Both the position numbers and the translations under genes were made by a program. Source: Paracoccaceae bacterium (GTDB taxonomy: Bacteria; Pseudomonadota; Alphaproteobacteria; Rhodobacterales; Rhodobacteraceae). From it: a stretch of 6,432 nucleotides of DNA. The notes beneath the pieces were generated by a model. It saw only the letters and a program-made list of their open reading frames with translations. It was not told the origin of the DNA and searched no databases. Where the stretch lies: the NCBI GenBank assembly GCA_021767525.1, contig JAASTF010000185.1:1-6432 (forward strand). The letters run 5' to 3'. Below, piece after piece: positions 4,890 through 6,432 of the stretch. Within the stretch, counting starts at the first letter, position 1; each line of letters opens with the position of its first letter.

Positions 4890-5969
4890 ATGCGCCGCGC
4901 CGCCCCCTGGCCCCGCGTTCAGGGCTTTTGCAACGCCTACGGTCTGGAACGGCCGGTGCTGATGGCGCCGATGGCCGGGGCCTCGCCGGTGGGTTTGGCC
5001 GTTGCGGTGGCGGGGGTGGGCGGCATGGGGGCCTGCGGGGCCTTGCTGCTGCCGCCGGCGCAGATCGTCAAGTGGGCGACAGCGTTCAGGGCCGCGTCCG
5101 ACGCGGCGTTTCAAATCAATCTCTGGGTGCCCGATCCCGCGCCCGCGCGCGATGCGGCGCGGGAACGCGCGGTGGCCGATTTCCTGGCGCAATGGGGGCC
5201 GCGCCCATCTCTGCCCGGCGACGGGCCGTTGGTGCAGGATTTCGACGCGCAGTTTCAGGCTGTTCTGCACAGCGGCGCGCCGGTGATTTCGACCATCATG
5301 GGGCTTCTGACACCTGCACAGGCGCGCGCGGCCAAGGCCGCCGGTGTGCGGTGGTTCGCCACTGTCACCACCGTGGCCGAGGCGCGCGCCGCAGCCCAGG
5401 CCGGGGCCGATGCGCTGATCGCCCAAGGGGCCGAGGCCGGCGGCCATCGCGGCGCCTTCGATGCGGCCCACGCGCAGCGCGACGCCGTGGGCAGCCTGGC
5501 GCTGATCCCGGCGGTGGCCGATGCGGTCGATCTGCCGGTGATCGCGGCCGGCGGCATCGCGGACGGGCGCGGCGTGGCCGCCGCCCTGACGCTGGGCGCC
5601 AGTGCGGTGATGCTGGGCAGCGCGCTTTTACGCGCCCCCGAGGCGGGGATTGCGCCTGCCTGGGCCGATGGCCTGGCCGGGCTTGCGCCCGAAGGCACGG
5701 CGCTGACCCGCGGCTTTTCGGGCCGGCCCGGCCGGGCGATTGCCACAGCTTATGTGCGGGCGGTTGAGGACCGCCCCGAAGCGGCGCCATACCCCGTGCA
5801 GCGCGCCCTGACTGCGCCCATGCGCGAGGCGGCCACCCGCGACGGCCGGCTGGATGCGATGCAAGCCTGGGCCGGGCAGGCGGCGGGGATGGCGCGGGCC
5901 GAACCGGCGGGTCAGATCGTGGCGCGCATCTGGGATCAGGCGGCGGCGCTGCTGCCGGGCGCGCGTTAA
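4890..5969 (+). CDS. Nitronate monooxygenase family FMN enzyme
   Basis: 359 aa, cytoplasmic TIM-barrel flavoprotein of the NMO/2-nitropropane dioxygenase family. It would oxidise nitronates such as propionate 3-nitronate or alkyl nitronates with O2, detoxifying them; the real substrate is not shown by sequence. Motifs: PVLMAPMAGASP (22-33), near the FMN; INLWVP (76-81); STIMG (134-138); FATVTTVAEARAA (156-168); AQGAEAGGHRG (178-188), with the conserved His186 that corresponds to the catalytic base region; PVIAAGGIADGRG (216-228) and GASAVMLGSALLRAPEA (236-252), phosphate-binding loops for FMN. Length is within the family range. The ATG at 4890 has AGGGG only 2 nt upstream, a weak arrangement; the 12-bp gap from zapA suggests co-transcription and possible translational re-initiation. 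Some family members act as enoyl-ACP reductases (FabK) or remain uncharacterised, so the specific reaction is less certain than the family. Confidence 0.88.
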   Translation: MRRAAPWPRVQGFCNAYGLERPVLMAPMAGASPVGLAVAVAGVGGMGACGALLLPPAQIVKWATAFRAASDAAFQINLWVPDPAPARDAARERAVADFLAQWGPRPSLPGDGPLVQDFDAQFQAVLHSGAPVISTIMGLLTPAQARAAKAAGVRWFATVTTVAEARAAAQAGADALIAQGAEAGGHRGAFDAAHAQRDAVGSLALIPAVADAVDLPVIAAGGIADGRGVAAALTLGASAVMLGSALLRAPEAGIAPAWADGLAGLAPEGTALTRGFSGRPGRAIATAYVRAVEDRPEAAPYPVQRALTAPMREAATRDGRLDAMQAWAGQAAGMARAEPAGQIVARIWDQAAALLPGAR

Positions 5970-6011
5970 CCGTTTTTCGCCGTTGTCGGAAAAGCCGGCG
6001 CGCGATTTCGA

Positions 6012-6033
6012 CGCAAAACCGCGCGGTTTTGCG
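6012..6033 (+). terminator. Palindromic terminator after the nmo-family gene
   Basis: A perfect 22-bp palindrome with half CGCAAAACCGC. In RNA it folds as a 9-bp stem with a CGCG loop, its 3' arm carrying GGTTTT. It lies 43 bp beyond the stop codon and is the likely intrinsic terminator of the plus-strand cluster. Being a palindrome it could act on both strands. Confidence 0.6.
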
Positions 6034-6089
6034 CAACCCATGCCCCACCAGCGGCCCGACGCCCGGATTTGGGTGCGATACGCCTTTCC

Positions 6090-6131
6090 AAAACGTAAAA
6101 AGCGCGCGGTTGCCGGGGCAAACCGCGCGCT
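6090..6131 (-). terminator. Intrinsic terminator of the glutaredoxin gene
   Basis: On the minus strand: AGCGCGCGGTT, 9-nt loop, AACCGCGCGCT (arms 6121-6131 and 6101-6111), followed directly by TTTTACGTTTT (6090-6100). An 11-bp perfect GC-rich stem with a strong T-rich tail, 55 bp beyond the stop codon: the clearest terminator in this region. Confidence 0.8.
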
Positions 6132-6139
6132 GTTAAGCC

Positions 6140-6167
6140 ACCGCGCGGCGCGTTACCGCGCGGTTTT
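6140..6167 (+). terminator. Second hairpin with T tail, plus strand
   Basis: ACCGCGCGG (6140-6148), spacer CGCGTTA, CCGCGCGGT (6156-6164), then TTT (6165-6167). The form fits an intrinsic terminator on the plus strand and could back up the one at 6012-6033. Each arm contains the self-complementary CCGCGCGG, so alternative folds are possible. Confidence 0.4.
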
Positions 6168-6186
6168 GTGCAGAAATCGCGCGAAA

Positions 6187-6432
6187 TCAGGCGTTGGCTT
6201 CGCGGATCTTGTCGGCGGCGTCCTTGTCATAGGCCACGCCGTTCTGGTCGAACAGCTCGTCCAACTCGCCCGACAAGGTCATCTCGGTAACGATGTCGCA
6301 GCCGCCCACGAACTCGCCCTTCACATACAGCTGCGGGATCGTCGGCCAGTCGGAATAGTCCTTGATTCCCTGGCGAATTTCGTCGTCGGCCAGCACGTTC
6401 ACATCGGTGAAATCGACGCCCATGTAATTCAG
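6187..6432 (-). CDS. grxD: Monothiol glutaredoxin, Grx4 type (3' part, cut by right edge)
   Basis: 81 codons plus stop are present; the frame is open to the window edge, so the ATG at 6421-6423 is internal, and the N-terminus with the CGFS active site lies outside. The visible part begins LNYMGVDFTDVNVLADDEIRQGIKDYS and continues with the diagnostic WPTIPQLYV (29-37, cis-Pro glutathione-binding loop) and EFVGGCDI (40-47, second glutathione-binding element), then MTLSGELDELF. These are hallmarks of the short monothiol glutaredoxins that bind a bridging [2Fe-2S] cluster with glutathione and act in cytoplasmic iron-sulfur cluster trafficking and iron regulation, often with BolA. A C-terminal tail after LFDQ (about 20 residues ending REANA) is typical of alphaproteobacterial members. 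It is convergent with the nmo-family gene and followed by a strong terminator. Confidence 0.95.
   Translation of the reverse strand: MNYMGVDFTDVNVLADDEIRQGIKDYSDWPTIPQLYVKGEFVGGCDIVTEMTLSGELDELFDQNGVAYDKDAADKIREANA

Larger units (their letters stand above)
5999..6183. repeat. Convergent intergenic region bounded by an imperfect 28-bp inverted repeat
   Basis: The left copy (5999-6026) and the reverse complement of 6156-6183 both read CGCGCGATTTC, four variable bases (GACG versus TGCA), then CAAAACCGCGCGG: 25 of 28 identical. The left copy begins 30 bp after the nmo-family stop; the right copy begins 4 bases beyond the glutaredoxin stop. Each convergent gene is therefore followed by the same element in the same orientation relative to itself. 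Between and overlapping them lie three shorter palindromes listed separately. No gene is visible in 5970-6186. Confidence 0.75.

Noticed and set aside
4431..5471. 346-aa minus-strand frame opposite zapA and the flavoenzyme gene
   Set aside because: Gly/His/Arg-rich shadow of recognised genes with no motif.
5999..6183. Insertion sequence remnant or CRISPR array, because of the repeats
   Set aside because: Only two copies in inverted orientation, no transposase fragment, no regular spacers and no target duplication recognised; the parts fit terminator-type palindromes better.
1..6432. A previously undescribed multigene system
   Set aside because: All genes but two small ones belong to recognised housekeeping families in normal chromosomal order and orientation; nothing points to a defence, mobile or biosynthetic system.

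Overview
The window is high-GC DNA (roughly two thirds G+C by eye) with the gene content and protein wording of an alphaproteobacterium, most likely a Rhodobacterales/Rhodobacteraceae member. The best support is the transketolase, the ZapA, the monothiol glutaredoxin and a small conserved protein ending in VENAGQFVIFCNNEPV, all of which read like Rhodobacteraceae versions. The genus cannot be named from the sequence.

Layout. Position 1-140 (minus) is the 5' end of a type I glyceraldehyde-3-phosphate dehydrogenase gene that runs off the left edge. A 200-bp divergent region carries a perfect 11-bp inverted repeat and separates it from a DUF808/YedI-type membrane protein gene (341-1312, plus). 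A short conserved hypothetical gene (1349-1615, plus) follows, with a perfect TTAA-N7-TTAA (CtrA-type) box just upstream. Three hairpins (1615-1704) fill the convergent gap to the transketolase gene (1725-3746, minus, GTG start). A 239-bp divergent region then leads into a tight plus-strand cluster: a 167-aa coiled-coil protein (3986-4489), zapA (4482-4877, overlapping by 8 bp) and an FMN-dependent nitronate monooxygenase-family gene (4890-5969, 12 bp later). A 217-bp convergent region full of palindromes, bounded by an imperfect 28-bp inverted repeat, separates this from the 3' part of a monothiol glutaredoxin gene (6187-6432, minus, cut by the right edge).

How the genes fit. Transketolase and GAPDH belong to central sugar-phosphate metabolism (pentose phosphate pathway and glycolysis/gluconeogenesis, or the Calvin cycle). 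They are on the same strand but are interrupted here by two genes on the opposite strand. Their upstream regions share a TTAGCGC core, which suggests but does not prove a common regulator. ZapA stabilises FtsZ filaments at the division site; the co-encoded coiled-coil protein is a plausible partner, which would make 3986-4877 a small cell-division module with the flavoenzyme as a passenger. Glutaredoxin of this class serves iron-sulfur cluster handling.

This is ordinary chromosomal core sequence. I see no mobile element, CRISPR array, phage gene, toxin-antitoxin pair, defence system, tRNA or rRNA, and no evidence of a new multigene system. The points worth a second look are regulatory or structural: the operator-like repeat, the CtrA-type box, the repeat-bounded terminator region, and the scarcity and placement of GANTC sites.
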